Part shown: positions 34,931-44,502 of the stretch, in pieces
Layout: the number at the start of each line of letters is the position of its first letter
Position numbering within the stretch: position 1 is the first letter of the stretch
DNA from: Candidatus Ideonella esbjergensis
GTDB lineage: Bacteria > Pseudomonadota > Gammaproteobacteria > Burkholderiales > Burkholderiaceae_C
Assembly: GCA_016710065.1 (NCBI GenBank)
Contig: JADJLP010000014.1
Location: 1-64,000, forward strand
Direction of reading: 5' to 3'
Length of the DNA: 64,000 bases
Program-made: the position numbers and the translations under genes
The notes under the pieces: model-generated
What the model saw: the letters and a program-made list of their open reading frames with translations, nothing else
Database searches by the model: none
What the model was told of the DNA's origin: nothing

Positions 34931-36778
34931 TTAGCCCATCCCAGCGTCGAGGATCGGGCCGATGCGGGCCAGCAACTTTGACTTGTCATCGTCCGGCACC
35001 CACCAGTTGAACGCGACCGCTACATCCAATCCGCTGTCACGACTCTGCGCAATCGTGGCGGTGCCGTGAAAGTCGCCATACCGGGTGGCCGCAGCACGCT
35101 CGCCGATGTCCCAAGCGGCGTGCTTGCCTATGAAGCGAGCGACCGTCGTCACCGAGGTTGCGAAGCCGCCGGCACCGGGACAGGGCTCGAGCACGAAGCT
35201 TCCGCCATACGCGCCCGGCGCCCACACGCCCGACGTGTCCAGCATTGATAGCCCGGCGTCAACGCTGTCGTAGCCGGAAACTTCACCAGGCAGCCGCAGG
35301 CCCACACGGGTACGCGCGACGACGAAGTCGCTGGCTCGGCGCGAGCGCAGCAGCCGACTGCGGATGTACGAGCGCAGCGGTCTGCCCGTGGCTCGTTCCA
35401 CGGCCGCACCGAGCAGGAAGAATGCGATGTTGGAGTAGCCGTCCCCGATCCGCGTGCCGGGATCCGTCGCCAGCGGCATGCCCGTCACGTACTGAACGAC
35501 GTCATCTTGGCTAGGCGGGCCCGAGCGGCCGGCCAGCAGCGCCACGTCGCGCATTGTGGCGTCACCCGTCGCGCCGCCCGGCAGTGCCCCGGCGAGATCG
35601 CGCCGCATGCCGCTCAACCGCGTTGCGGCCTGACGCATGGTGACGCGCCTCAGGCGCGGGTCGACGGGCTGTCCAGCCGGAAGCGTGGCGCCGACGCCAA
35701 GGACGTCGAAGATCGGCGTGTCTAGGCCGACGATGCCGTCGTCGGCCAAGGCCTGGACCGCTGCAGCGGTGAACAGCTTGGAGACGCTGGCCTGGCGGAA
35801 CACCGCCGAGGGTTGAGTGACGGGGTATCCGGGCTCGGCCCAGGTGTAGCCGCGCGAGATGCGAACGCGGCCCGCGCGCGCGACGGCGATGGCGGCCGAC
35901 CGCACGCCGAATTCGCGCATCACGGCGGCGAGTGCGTCGTCCAGTTCGGCGGCGAGCGACGGTGAGGAATTCACACCCACCGTGACCGTCCACTGCCGTG
36001 GCGTTGCGACCTCACTGGCGGCGAACACCGCCGCGTAGCGTGCATCGTTTCCTGAACGGCCGGCGGCCACCACGACAGGGCGGTGACCCAGCTGCACCTG
36101 GCGATCGAACTCGGACTGATACTCCGCCGCAGTGATCCGGTGGCGCGCGGCCCACGCACCGATCTGGTCGCCGCGGAAGACCGACAGCAACTGCCCATCG
36201 GAGCTCACGGCCAGTGACGACGGTCGATTGCCGCCGGCTAGTTGCGCGTCGAACAGACGCTGGTGGAAATCGGCATCGCCCAGCCACAGCGACGCGGCGA
36301 CGCCATCGGTGGCCTCCCACCACACGCCGGCAAACCGCCTGTCCTCTGGCGTGCCATAGATCGCCAGGCAGCGAGGCATCTGACGCGCCGCCTTGCATTG
36401 TTCGTTCTGCCCGATCAGCGTGTCAGGCTGGCCCGAACCGCCCCAGGGCAAACCGTGTCGCGCCGTCCAGGTACCGACGGCGCGCTGCTCGAAGATTGCC
36501 GCGAACACGGCGCGGTCAGCGGGCCCGCTTGCCGAAACAACCGAAGGCGTCAGCCCGGCGGCGGTGAGTTCATCGAATCGCCGCTGGTAGCCGGCGGCGT
36601 CAAGGTTGTGTGCACCAGCCCAGGATCGGCCGTCGCTCGGCACCCAGACCGCAGCGTAGCGGGCGTCCCCCGGATCGCCGGAGACGCTCACCCACGTCAT
36701 CCGCAGTCCCTGGCTAAGGAACGCGTCGAATCGTTGCTGGTGGGTGGATGAATCCACTCCGTGGTAGGCGACAAACAT
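34931..36778 (-). CDS. Beta-lactamase-type serine hydrolase with N-terminal tandem repeats
   Basis: A 615-residue protein. Residues 1-255 contain about five 45-50 residue repeats of the pattern W-x3-H-x6-Y/F-Q-x2-FD-x5-G-x-R/L-P-x-x-V-S (bacterial tandem repeat domain 1-like). Residues 270-610 are a serine-dependent beta-lactamase/esterase fold: nucleophile S331 and K334 in QASVSKLFT, and a Tyr-Ser-Asn motif in GDGYSNIAFF. Proteins of this layout are related to esterase-like and polyglycine-hydrolase-type enzymes. ATG 36778 (GGGGAA upstream) is chosen because the repeats begin at once; the open frame extends to 36985. There is no signal peptide with this start. Substrate unknown. Confidence 0.8.
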   Translation of the reverse strand: MFVAYHGVDSSTHQQRFDAFLSQGLRMTWVSVSGDPGDARYAAVWVPSDGRSWAGAHNLDAAGYQRRFDELTAAGLTPSVVSASGPADRAVFAAIFEQRAVGTWTARHGLPWGGSGQPDTLIGQNEQCKAARQMPRCLAIYGTPEDRRFAGVWWEATDGVAASLWLGDADFHQRLFDAQLAGGNRPSSLAVSSDGQLLSVFRGDQIGAWAARHRITAAEYQSEFDRQVQLGHRPVVVAAGRSGNDARYAAVFAASEVATPRQWTVTVGVNSSPSLAAELDDALAAVMREFGVRSAAIAVARAGRVRISRGYTWAEPGYPVTQPSAVFRQASVSKLFTAAAVQALADDGIVGLDTPIFDVLGVGATLPAGQPVDPRLRRVTMRQAATRLSGMRRDLAGALPGGATGDATMRDVALLAGRSGPPSQDDVVQYVTGMPLATDPGTRIGDGYSNIAFFLLGAAVERATGRPLRSYIRSRLLRSRRASDFVVARTRVGLRLPGEVSGYDSVDAGLSMLDTSGVWAPGAYGGSFVLEPCPGAGGFATSVTTVARFIGKHAAWDIGERAAATRYGDFHGTATIAQSRDSGLDVAVAFNWWVPDDDKSKLLARIGPILDAGMG

Positions 36779-37239
36779 GCTGGCTTCCCCAAGGTGCGAG
36801 TGAAAAAGAACTCTGCGCCAGCCGAACCGATCGCAAATGTGTTCACCTGTGAAGGCTTGGCTACCCGACCAAAGCCGAGGTTTCTCAAGGCTTGGTTGCG
36901 ACTTCTCCAAGAGACTTCTACAGGGCGCTAGCGACGCCACAGGACCTATGCGTCCAGTGTTGACCTGTGGAGAAAAGCCGCACATCCCTAGTTGGACATT
37001 GGGGAAGATCTTCCAGCCCCCAACTCATTGACCTCACTGCTTTTGCGACGACTTGTGTAAATGAGGGCAAAGGCGGTTCGATTGGGGGCAGCACGGACAC
37101 CCGACTTGCGGCAGGGGATCGGCTTGGGAACAATTGACCGCTTCGGCGGCAAGGCCGGTCGGGTCAACTGCGCTCGCAGCCCTGATTTTCCGGAGCCACG
37201 ACACTGGCCAAGGGTCGCACTGACTTGAAGGAGAGCGCC
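36779..37239. other. Spacer between divergent genes
   Basis: 461 bases without a credible gene, containing the divergent promoters of the serine hydrolase and the 403-residue protein. Composition is less GC-rich than the flanks. No operator-like dyad was noticed. Confidence 0.35.
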
Positions 37240-38451
37240 ATGCCTGAACTCGAAGCGGACTCAATCAAGATTGACCAGCCGGAAGATTGGCAGATGTTGC
37301 TCGAAGCCAAGCTCACCACTGTTGTGGATCCAATGGTGTTTCGTGTTGGCGAGATCTTCCTACGCGGAAGGAGCGGCCAAGAACTGGGGGCCTCTGACAA
37401 CACCGTCTTGAATGAATCAAGCGCTTGGGAGTTCTTGTCCGGGAACTTGCTGAGCTTGGGCTTCTTTTTCGATGCCCTGGTGCTGAACGAGCGTCTGCCG
37501 ATCTTCAACTACGGCGACTCGTTCGACATGCGTCTGAACTTCGGGAAGCGATCATTCGCTGCGCTCAACGAAATCGCACAGGATTCGCTGATTGCGCCAG
37601 TCGATGTCGGCTATCAGGCTTACATGTCGATCAAGGAAGACGCGTTGCGCGAACTGAAGGCAAGCTTGGTTCAGCCCGATGGCAATGGCAAAGCGTGGAT
37701 GTCGACGGCTCGGGCCAAGTCCATCGTGGACGAGTTGCGCAAGTCCGGCTATCACTGGGAGGTGAGTCTCGGCTGGGATCTCGACCAACTGTTGGCAGGG
37801 GATCTCGACCGCGAAATGGGTCGATTCCTCCTCGGTGGAATGATATTTGGGCGATACGCAGACCTGATGCAGTCCGAGCACTGGCTCCAGCCCAGAAGAG
37901 CAAGCCTCTTCGTGCACGCCAGTTCTGGTGGGACCGCACCCAGCACCGAGGATGAAAGGCAACTTTTTGAATGGATTGGCAAGGAATATGGCCTTCCCGT
38001 GTTCAGCACCTGGCAGCCAACGTTTTTCTACTACCTCCTGGATCGCGCCAGAACCGTCAATGACATTCCGAAACTGATTGATGGCCTTCGAGCCTCTGGG
38101 GCGGTCAAGGACTATCGAGGTTGGCGTGCCCAAGCTTTGCGGGAGTGGCACACCACGGGAGGCCTGTCGGTCCATTCAACCAAGACCATCGAGCGCCTGA
38201 AGGGTGCGCTCGTTGCCCAGTCACCTGGCATGGCGGGGATCGGCGAAGCCGGGGTCGCGATAGTTGAGAGCGCCATGACCGCAAACGTGGTGAACGCGGC
38301 AAAGGCCGTGGCAAAGACTGCGCCATTGCTCGGCTGGGCGCTGGATCGCCTACCTGGGCGACGGCACGTCAAGCTGCTGGCTGACAGCGTCCACGCAAAG
38401 AATCGGTATCCTCACATCGAGAGAGCTGTCAGGACTTTGTGGTCCAAGTAG
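37240..38451 (+). CDS. Protein of unknown function (403 residues)
   Basis: Starts at ATG 37240 with AAGGAG seven bases upstream; the frame also opens at a TTG (37225). The protein is soluble and mixed alpha/beta. It has a long-helix region LQMLLEAKLTTVVDPMVFRVGEIFL, aromatic segments NERLPIFNYGDSFDM and STWQPTFFYYLLDRARTV, and a C-terminal Ala-rich helical part (NVVNAAKAVAKTAPLLGWALDRLP). I do not recognise a family. Moderate GC and isolation between repeats suggest accessory DNA. Confidence 0.65.
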   Translation: MPELEADSIKIDQPEDWQMLLEAKLTTVVDPMVFRVGEIFLRGRSGQELGASDNTVLNESSAWEFLSGNLLSLGFFFDALVLNERLPIFNYGDSFDMRLNFGKRSFAALNEIAQDSLIAPVDVGYQAYMSIKEDALRELKASLVQPDGNGKAWMSTARAKSIVDELRKSGYHWEVSLGWDLDQLLAGDLDREMGRFLLGGMIFGRYADLMQSEHWLQPRRASLFVHASSGGTAPSTEDERQLFEWIGKEYGLPVFSTWQPTFFYYLLDRARTVNDIPKLIDGLRASGAVKDYRGWRAQALREWHTTGGLSVHSTKTIERLKGALVAQSPGMAGIGEAGVAIVESAMTANVVNAAKAVAKTAPLLGWALDRLPGRRHVKLLADSVHAKNRYPHIERAVRTLWSK

Positions 38452-39063
38452 GGCAGCCCCTGTTCTCCGCACTCGATGTTGACCCGACCGAAGACTTGGA
38501 CGCCGTCCTTGACCTCGACAACATGCCGCTGGCACCTTAGCGAGACCGCCTTCGGGGGATCCGTCCCAAGTCAAGTCGAGCTGAAGGTCGGGTTTTCGGC
38601 AGACGGCTTGACCACTTGAGTGACTCCAATGGGTCGACTCCTGAAGGCGGTTGCTAGAGGCAGCGGTCGTTCCCATCTCGCTCTCAAGGTCCGCTGCCGG
38701 GGCTGTCGACGACCTCACGGTGCCGGCCACAACCGGCCCCTGGTGATCCGGTCAGAATTTCCTCTGCGGGCTCGACTTGGATGACTGGTTTACGGCAGCC
38801 AACTTGAGCTCCGCTCTGGCTCGACCCGGCCACAAGCGGGTACTCGACAACGGCTGCTTTGGAGCAGCTATACCTATGATCCTGAGGCCCTCCCGTGCCG
38901 AGAGTGCCACGGAGCGACAGATATGCTCAGGCCGTCTGAGGTTGTCTGCTTCGACCCGCACTGCGGCGTGGAAGCCTCCGCCGCTGGCTGCGGTCAAGTT
39001 CCAGGCACCCAGCTTGCCTGCGATGATTGCGGTTCGGCGAAACGCCCTCACGAACCCGTCCGC
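38452..39063. other. Non-coding spacer downstream of the KAP NTPase gene
   Basis: 612 bases without a credible gene. It contains one copy of the about 105-bp repeat (38723-38836) that also occurs twice in tandem beyond the other end of the KAP gene, and a short stretch near 38618-38650 resembling 8731-8765. Confidence 0.5.
38723..38836 (+). repeat. Direct repeat copy A flanking the KAP NTPase gene
   Basis: Key blocks in order: CGGCCACAACCGGCCCCTGG, TGATCCGGTCAGAATTTCC, CTTGGATGACTGGTTTACGG, CAGCCAACTTGAGCTCCGCT, CTGGCTCGACCCGGCCA. The same blocks in the same order and orientation make up 42422-42627. Identity by eye is about 80 percent or more. Confidence 0.75.
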
Positions 39064-42000
39064 TCACGCATTGCGATTGAAGAGGTAGCGGCTGGTCTGC
39101 GGCAGCCAACGCTGGAAAACATCTACTTGTAGAAGGCCGCGGTCGGGTATGAGCGCGATCGCCCGCTCAAGCAGTGCATCGCTTGGCGGCGGCAAGTCGT
39201 CGAACCACTGCTGAAGTGTTTGTGTCGAGGGTGAAGCCGCGCCGTTGCCACCATTCGGCCGTATTGCCGCCAGCAATACCGGCGCGCTCCGCGGATGGCT
39301 GGTGAATAGCGCCAACTGCGTGAGGCAGACTTTGTAGGGGCTGGACGCTGCCGGCGTCACAAAGCGCGCCCGCTCGATATCGGGCAGGCTCGCCTTGAGC
39401 AGGCGATACACGTTGACCAAGCGTTTCAGTGCACGCGGCCGATCGCTCAGTAGCGGCGCCAGTTTGTCGATGTACAAGACCTCTTCCGACGTCACCTGGA
39501 GCGGGTCTGGCGATTCGCGCGCCTGCTCGAGCAGAGTCTGGAAGGCATTCGACGTCTGACGAACGGGCGCTGGTGCCGGTGCAGCGGCTGGCTCCGCGAT
39601 GACACGCGAAAGCAACGGCAGCGGGGATGCCGTCGGACCGAGCAACGCATTGACCAATCCCGCACGCGCCCTCGGTTCGATCGGTGCCATCCAGATCGGA
39701 ATCTGGAAGATCTTTTCGAGGTAGTCTGCCACCGTCGCCGGCGCAGCCGGATCGCCTTCGGTCGACCAGCCCGCGAAAACCGGTGGTGCCGATGGCGCAG
39801 GTCCAGACGCGGCGTCCGCAGCAATCGGTGCAGTGGCCGTGGCGGAACCTTCAGCTGCCGCTTCCCGCATATCCACGAACAGTTGCCGGCGCGCCAGGTG
39901 CAGGCACTTCTCGACCCACCGCGGGTCGACGGCCACCGCGCAGACGAAGAGCGGGAAAGCCAACAGCAGGTGCACCGCCTCAAGCACCGAGAGCACAGTG
40001 CTCTCCTTGCACCGGTCGAGGTCATCGATGTAGAGGACGATACGATTCAGCAGCGGCGCCGGGTCCCGGTTTCGGTGATCCAGCCACTTGCGGTTGGCCT
40101 CGTCGATCAGCAGAGAGAGCCGCTCGATGTCGCGCCGGACAAGCGCGAGAAATCCGAGTTGCTTGCGGTACTCGTCGGTGCTGGCGCGGTCCTTGATGAA
40201 CTCTTCCAGCAGCAGCGCGCTCGAAAGGCGATCCAGATCGGCCTTCGCCGCGCGCATTGCCGCTTCCGCCTCCACGCGTTCTGCGACCCGGGCATCGTGC
40301 TCCGCCGCAAGAGTGGCGAGCTTGCCGGCGGCCTGCACCAGATCCACCTCGCGATCGGTCAGTAATTTCCGCTGGGCATCGAGCTCCGTCTGCAGGGCAT
40401 CGACCTGCGCCTTCTCCTTGGCGATACGCCGCAGGTGCTCGGCTTCGAGGCGCACGCGGGCTTCCTCGACGCGATGACGGCTCTCGGCCTCGAGTTCCTT
40501 GAGCTTCGCATCGAACTCGGTGCGCCTGCGGCGCAACACCTCTATCGCATTGCCGAAGGCGGCCACAGCGGTGGCCGCGCTGCCCGCGAGCGCGGCCCAT
40601 TGCCCCTCCAGCAGCTTTGCGGCCCACAGCAGCGCCGGTGCAGCGACACACAGGCCCATGACCGCAAGCCCCTGAACCGAGAACACCCGTTTGAAAAATC
40701 CGGCCCAGTCGAAGGCCTGCTCTTTAAGCCGGGTGACTGTCTCGCGCACTTCTGACAGCAGCGGTGCGAACGGGCCCAATGCCACCGCAATCACGTCTTC
40801 GGTCGAAGCACGGTCAGGCTCCAGTCGGGCGGCGCGCAGGGCCTGATCCATGCGCTCGCGCGCAGTCTCCAGACCGGCCTGCTGCGAAGCCATGTCGTTT
40901 GCCATGTTGTGCACGACCAGCCGCGCCTGTTCTGCGGCCTGGTGCGCCTGCGTGACACCTGCCTCGGCGTTCTTCAACCGCTGGCGCGCTTCGCCGATCG
41001 CCCCGTCGATCGACGTCAGCTCACCCTTCAGCCCATTGAGCTTGCCGAGCACGTCGGCACGGCGCCGGTCGAGCTCAGCCTCTTTCTCGTCGGGCGTGAC
41101 GCGCAGGTTGCGGAACAGATGCTCTACCAGGCTCGCTACCAGATTGGCCTCGTTGTAATGCCAGGCATTGAATTCGACCTGCGCGATCTCGTCGAAATAC
41201 AAGGGTGCATCGTCGGCACGCGCCTTTCCTTGCGTGCGTGCTTCCTTCCACGCGGCAATACGGCCCTGCTCGTCGCGCCGCAATCGCACGATCCGCTTCT
41301 GCAGATGGCGCATGTAGAAGGTCTTGCCCGAACCCCACGGCCCGAAAATCCCTATCGCCAACGGCGTCACAGTGCGGGTCGAAGCGACAAGTAGCGCGAG
41401 CGCGTCGACCCCGCGGTCGATGCCCAACAGGTCTTCCTCCGTGTAGACGTCGGCACTGAAAGAGGTCAGCGGCACCGGTGCAGCCCGGTCGGCGTAGGAG
41501 CTCCAATAGGCGTGCTCGTCTGGAAAGCGCCCGGCCATCTCCGCGCCGAAAGCGCGTGCCCAGCGCAGCCGGTCGATCCCGAACTTCTTGAAGTCGTCGA
41601 GATGCCACTCCGGCAACACTGGGTAGGCAGCGCAAAGGTGGCGCAGGTCGATCGTCTGGCGCGCGGAGGATCCGCGGGCGATGCGCGCGGCCTCCTCGAG
41701 CGCGCCGCGCGCCGAGGTCGTGACGAGGTACTCGCGGGCAAGCCCGGCCGCATCCTGTGGTACCGGAATGATGCCGCGATAGGAGCGATGCGACTCGATC
41801 GCGCCGATATCGACGCTGTTGCTTTCGAAGTGGCGCTTCAGCCAGTCGTCCTCGTCCAGCAGCATGGCCACCAGCAGTGAACTGAACGTCAGCGGCGGTT
41901 CGGAGCTCGAAACCGTGCGCGCTGCGCGCACGAAGGCTCGCGCGAGAGCCGGCGTGATCGTGATTGGCTGCCGACTTGGCGGTGACAGCAACGCGCCGGT

Positions 42001-42156
42001 CTCGTCCCGATCGAACAGCAACTCTGTGGTGAGCAAAGCGTTCGACGCGGCATCCTTGGCCGGATCTGGGTCTGGCGGCGCCGCTGGCGGGACAGCCGCA
42101 TTGCTGACCGTCGACGCGGGCTCTTCCGCTTGCATCGATCGCGGTAGGTTCGCCAT
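39064..42156 (-). CDS. KAP-type P-loop NTPase with Clp-N-like N-terminus and coiled coils
   Basis: A 1030-residue protein starting at ATG 42156 (GGAGG eight bases upstream). Residues about 40-190 resemble Clp N-terminal repeats (ITPALARAFVRAARTV, LTFSSLLVAMLLDEDDWL). The KAP NTPase core has Walker A GPWGSGKT at about residues 270-277 and Walker B VLYIDDLDRC. Between them lie long charged coiled coils and a membrane-inserted segment (LAVMGLCVAAPALLWAAKLL, plus AALAGSAATAVAAFG), the insertion typical of KAP proteins. KAP NTPases are associated with membrane-linked ATPase functions, in several cases with phage defence. The gene stands alone between direct repeats, like a cassette. Confidence 0.88.
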   Translation of the reverse strand: MANLPRSMQAEEPASTVSNAAVPPAAPPDPDPAKDAASNALLTTELLFDRDETGALLSPPSRQPITITPALARAFVRAARTVSSSEPPLTFSSLLVAMLLDEDDWLKRHFESNSVDIGAIESHRSYRGIIPVPQDAAGLAREYLVTTSARGALEEAARIARGSSARQTIDLRHLCAAYPVLPEWHLDDFKKFGIDRLRWARAFGAEMAGRFPDEHAYWSSYADRAAPVPLTSFSADVYTEEDLLGIDRGVDALALLVASTRTVTPLAIGIFGPWGSGKTFYMRHLQKRIVRLRRDEQGRIAAWKEARTQGKARADDAPLYFDEIAQVEFNAWHYNEANLVASLVEHLFRNLRVTPDEKEAELDRRRADVLGKLNGLKGELTSIDGAIGEARQRLKNAEAGVTQAHQAAEQARLVVHNMANDMASQQAGLETARERMDQALRAARLEPDRASTEDVIAVALGPFAPLLSEVRETVTRLKEQAFDWAGFFKRVFSVQGLAVMGLCVAAPALLWAAKLLEGQWAALAGSAATAVAAFGNAIEVLRRRRTEFDAKLKELEAESRHRVEEARVRLEAEHLRRIAKEKAQVDALQTELDAQRKLLTDREVDLVQAAGKLATLAAEHDARVAERVEAEAAMRAAKADLDRLSSALLLEEFIKDRASTDEYRKQLGFLALVRRDIERLSLLIDEANRKWLDHRNRDPAPLLNRIVLYIDDLDRCKESTVLSVLEAVHLLLAFPLFVCAVAVDPRWVEKCLHLARRQLFVDMREAAAEGSATATAPIAADAASGPAPSAPPVFAGWSTEGDPAAPATVADYLEKIFQIPIWMAPIEPRARAGLVNALLGPTASPLPLLSRVIAEPAAAPAPAPVRQTSNAFQTLLEQARESPDPLQVTSEEVLYIDKLAPLLSDRPRALKRLVNVYRLLKASLPDIERARFVTPAASSPYKVCLTQLALFTSHPRSAPVLLAAIRPNGGNGAASPSTQTLQQWFDDLPPPSDALLERAIALIPDRGLLQVDVFQRWLPQTSRYLFNRNA

Positions 42157-42855
42157 CACAGTCACCTCCCCTGGGCCCGAGCCGGACAGCCGCGCTGGCC
42201 GTCGCTGTGCTGGGATGCGAAGTGATCGTAGCCCCGAACACAGACAGTTGCCTCCTTCCTTCTAGGGACTGCGTGAAGACATGAAAAGTGGGCGGCGGCC
42301 ACCAAGGGGCGGGTCCGCCGGTAGCTATGTCGGCGCGTAAGCCGAAACCTCGGACAGCAGCTGTTCGACCTGCTTCGGAGCCAAAAGTCGGCTTGCCGGC
42401 GCGGCCGCGAATTTGCAGTCTCGGCCATAGCCGGCCCTTGGTGATCCACTCAGAATTTCCTTCGCTGGCCCACCTTGGATGACTGGTTTGCGGCCGCCAA
42501 CTTGAAGTCCGCTTTGGCTCGTCCCGGCCATAACCGGCCCCTTGTGATCCGCTCAGAATTTCCCGAGCTGGCGTGCCTTCGATGACTGGTTTACGGCGGC
42601 CAACTTGAAATCCGTTTTGGCTCGTCTCGGCCATGACCCTTCTTCCGGGGATGTCCGGTATCTGGGCGGCTACCCTCACCCTGATCCGTTGAACAATATG
42701 ACCATTCAAGAACCCGATGAGGGCGGAGACCCATGAGCGCAGCGAAGGCGCTTCATGGAGACCGTCACCAGCCGCCGCACATGAAGCCCGTGCCAAGCGC
42801 GGGCGAATGATAGGCGCAAGTAGATACGAATCGATTTTCAGCTTGGAGAAGCTAC
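42157..42855. other. Spacer with the tandem repeat, between KAP gene and Cys-rich protein gene
   Basis: Apart from the tandem repeat at 42422-42627, nothing coding is supported. The divergent promoters of the KAP gene and the 42856 gene must lie here. Base composition drops after 42780, matching the lower GC of the two genes that follow. Confidence 0.4.
42422..42627 (+). repeat. Tandem pair of an about 105-bp repeat (copies B and C)
   Basis: Copy B (42422-42523) and copy C (42524-42627) share CGGCCATA(G/A)CCGGCCC, TGATCC(A/G)CTCAGAATTTCC, GATGACTGGTTT(G/A)CGGC, GCCAACTTGAA(G/A)TCCG and TTTGGCTCGTC. A third CGGCCATGACC start follows at 42628. Together with copy A they bracket the KAP NTPase gene as direct repeats. 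The long minus-strand open frame across them is not a gene. Confidence 0.8.
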
Positions 42856-43335
42856 ATGCTCACTGTTCGGCTAGCAACGACACATGGCTATGGGCCAGCA
42901 GCGCAGACGCCGCAGGCGTTGGGCCAAGTTCGACTGCGAATCGACGAGATTGCGTCGATCTCAGACGTCGGACCCGGAAACTTCGTGAAGATACTCCAGC
43001 TGCCGGTCCCAGGCACTACTGCCGCTGATATTGTGCCTACGCGGCCGGTTCCTTCGGCGCTTCGGTTCACACTTGAGTGCGGGCCTGATCTGGTGACTTG
43101 GCAGATCGGTCCGGTTGGTCCCAACGACATCTTCACGCTGTCTGGCGGCCAGTCGCCCGCGATTGGTGGTGGTAGCGGCATACAGGAGAGTCTCTACGTC
43201 GGCGCCATCCATCATATGCAACAGGCGGCTGGTAACCCATGCAACGTAGTCTGCCGGCATGGCAACGTGCTCGTCCCGAAGGACTGCTGCATCGAGTGCC
43301 ATAGCGGCAACACTACGGTGAAATTCTGCTGCTAG
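42856..43335 (+). CDS. Protein with Cys-rich C-terminus, paired with a nucleosidase-like protein
   Basis: A 159-residue protein. The first 115 residues are strand-rich (VRLRIDEIASISDV, RFTLECGPDLVTWQIGP) with a Gly-rich loop. The last 35 contain seven cysteines in the pattern C-x3-C-x11-CC-x2-C-x9-CC at the very end, suggesting a metal site or a disulphide-stabilised module. It ends six bases before the nucleosidase-like gene, so the pair is almost certainly co-expressed. No family recognised; a toxin/effector-accessory or recognition role is possible. Confidence 0.6.
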   Translation: MLTVRLATTHGYGPAAQTPQALGQVRLRIDEIASISDVGPGNFVKILQLPVPGTTAADIVPTRPVPSALRFTLECGPDLVTWQIGPVGPNDIFTLSGGQSPAIGGGSGIQESLYVGAIHHMQQAAGNPCNVVCRHGNVLVPKDCCIECHSGNTTVKFCC

Positions 43336-43341
43336 TCGAAC

Positions 43342-44502
43342 ATGAAGACTCAAGAGCTGACGCTGCAGGTGGACGCAGTGAACTTGCGGGGTAGGCCTGT
43401 GCTTGGCGTGAAATACAAGGTACTGGTTGGCGGAGAACCTGTTATGGAAGCAAAGAAAGCGCGAGAAGGCTTTCAAACAATCTCCGTGCACAGCCCCAAT
43501 GGCGATGTAGAAATTGAGGCGAGCCTGCCTGGGTGGAAGAAGCAAAAGATCAAGGTGGGGCCAGACACGCACCGATGGGCTTTTGAGTTTCCAGGGGCTG
43601 GGGTGCCGGCCATCCTGGTCGTTTGTGCGCTCGAAAAGGAAAGCAGGGCAATCCTGGATACCTGTGAGAAGGAGGCACGCTTGCCTTTGGTGTACAGACC
43701 AGCTGGCGACTCCAATGAGTATTGGGTGGGCGAATACGCGCCTGATTCATCCGGCGGCTCGCGACGGCGCGTGCTGGTTGCGACCTCTGGTATGGGGATT
43801 ACCGGTGCCGCCATCACGGCGACGCATGCCTTGCGCAGCTTTCCGGACGACATCACGCAGATACTCATGGTCGGAATCGCCGGTGGATGCCCAAATGATC
43901 AGAAGGCTGAGACGCATGTCCGCTTGGGCGACATTGTGGTTGCCAACGAGGCTGGGGTCGTTCAGTACGACTTCATCAAGAAGACCATAGACGCTGACAT
44001 TCGTCGAGCCAACCCGCATCGCCCTTCGGCGGAAATGCTGGGCGCTGCACGCTCATTGGAGATGGGACGCTTGAACGGGGATTTGCCGTGGGAGAAAGTC
44101 ATGTCCGCTGTGATCATGGCCAAGCGGCGCTACGCCCGGCCGCCGGACTCGAGCGACATCCTTCACTTCGGCAACAAGGTGCTACCTCATCCAAAGGATT
44201 CCGACCGGCGGCCACGTAAGCCGCGGGTGCATCGTGGCGCTATCGGTAGCGCGAACATCCTGCTGAAGGACCCAACTCTGCGAGACGAGATCCGCGACAA
44301 GTATGGCGCGCGCGCGATGGAAATGGAGGGCAGCGGTGTCATCGACGCTGGCTGGGCGGTCAACAAGGATGTCATGGTCGTCCGTGGGATTTGCGACTAC
44401 TGCGACGCGTACAAGATGGACTCCTGGCAAGCCTACGCGGCGCTCGCCGCGGCTGCCTATGCAAGGAGCCTTGTTCTGGCGCTGACGTCGCCGATGCCGT
44501 AG
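43342..44502 (+). CDS. Nucleoside phosphorylase/nucleosidase-domain protein with N-terminal beta domain
   Basis: A 386-residue protein. Residues 1-88 form a beta-rich domain (LTLQVDAVNLRGRPVLGVKYKVLV, then SLPGWKKQKIKVGPDTHRW) resembling carboxypeptidase-regulatory-like modules. From residue 90 a PNP/UDP phosphorylase-family domain follows: ILVVCALEKES, TSGMGITGAAITATHAL, VGIAGG, GDIVVANEAGVVQYD, MEMEGSGVIDAGW and VVRGICDYCD, the conserved ME-x-x-G and RGISDY-type elements. Such domains cleave N-glycosidic bonds of nucleosides or nucleotides and are used as effectors in several defence proteins. Here no STAND ATPase is fused; the N-terminal module and the Cys-rich partner replace it. Confidence 0.82.
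   Translation: MKTQELTLQVDAVNLRGRPVLGVKYKVLVGGEPVMEAKKAREGFQTISVHSPNGDVEIEASLPGWKKQKIKVGPDTHRWAFEFPGAGVPAILVVCALEKESRAILDTCEKEARLPLVYRPAGDSNEYWVGEYAPDSSGGSRRRVLVATSGMGITGAAITATHALRSFPDDITQILMVGIAGGCPNDQKAETHVRLGDIVVANEAGVVQYDFIKKTIDADIRRANPHRPSAEMLGAARSLEMGRLNGDLPWEKVMSAVIMAKRRYARPPDSSDILHFGNKVLPHPKDSDRRPRKPRVHRGAIGSANILLKDPTLRDEIRDKYGARAMEMEGSGVIDAGWAVNKDVMVVRGICDYCDAYKMDSWQAYAALAAAAYARSLVLALTSPMP

Noticed and set aside
42422..42627. CRISPR array
   Set aside because: The repeat units are about 105 bp, only two in tandem, with no unique spacers.
41075..42796. 573-codon minus-strand frame across the KAP gene start and repeats
   Set aside because: It runs out of frame with the KAP protein and through the tandem repeat; no ribosome site or motif.
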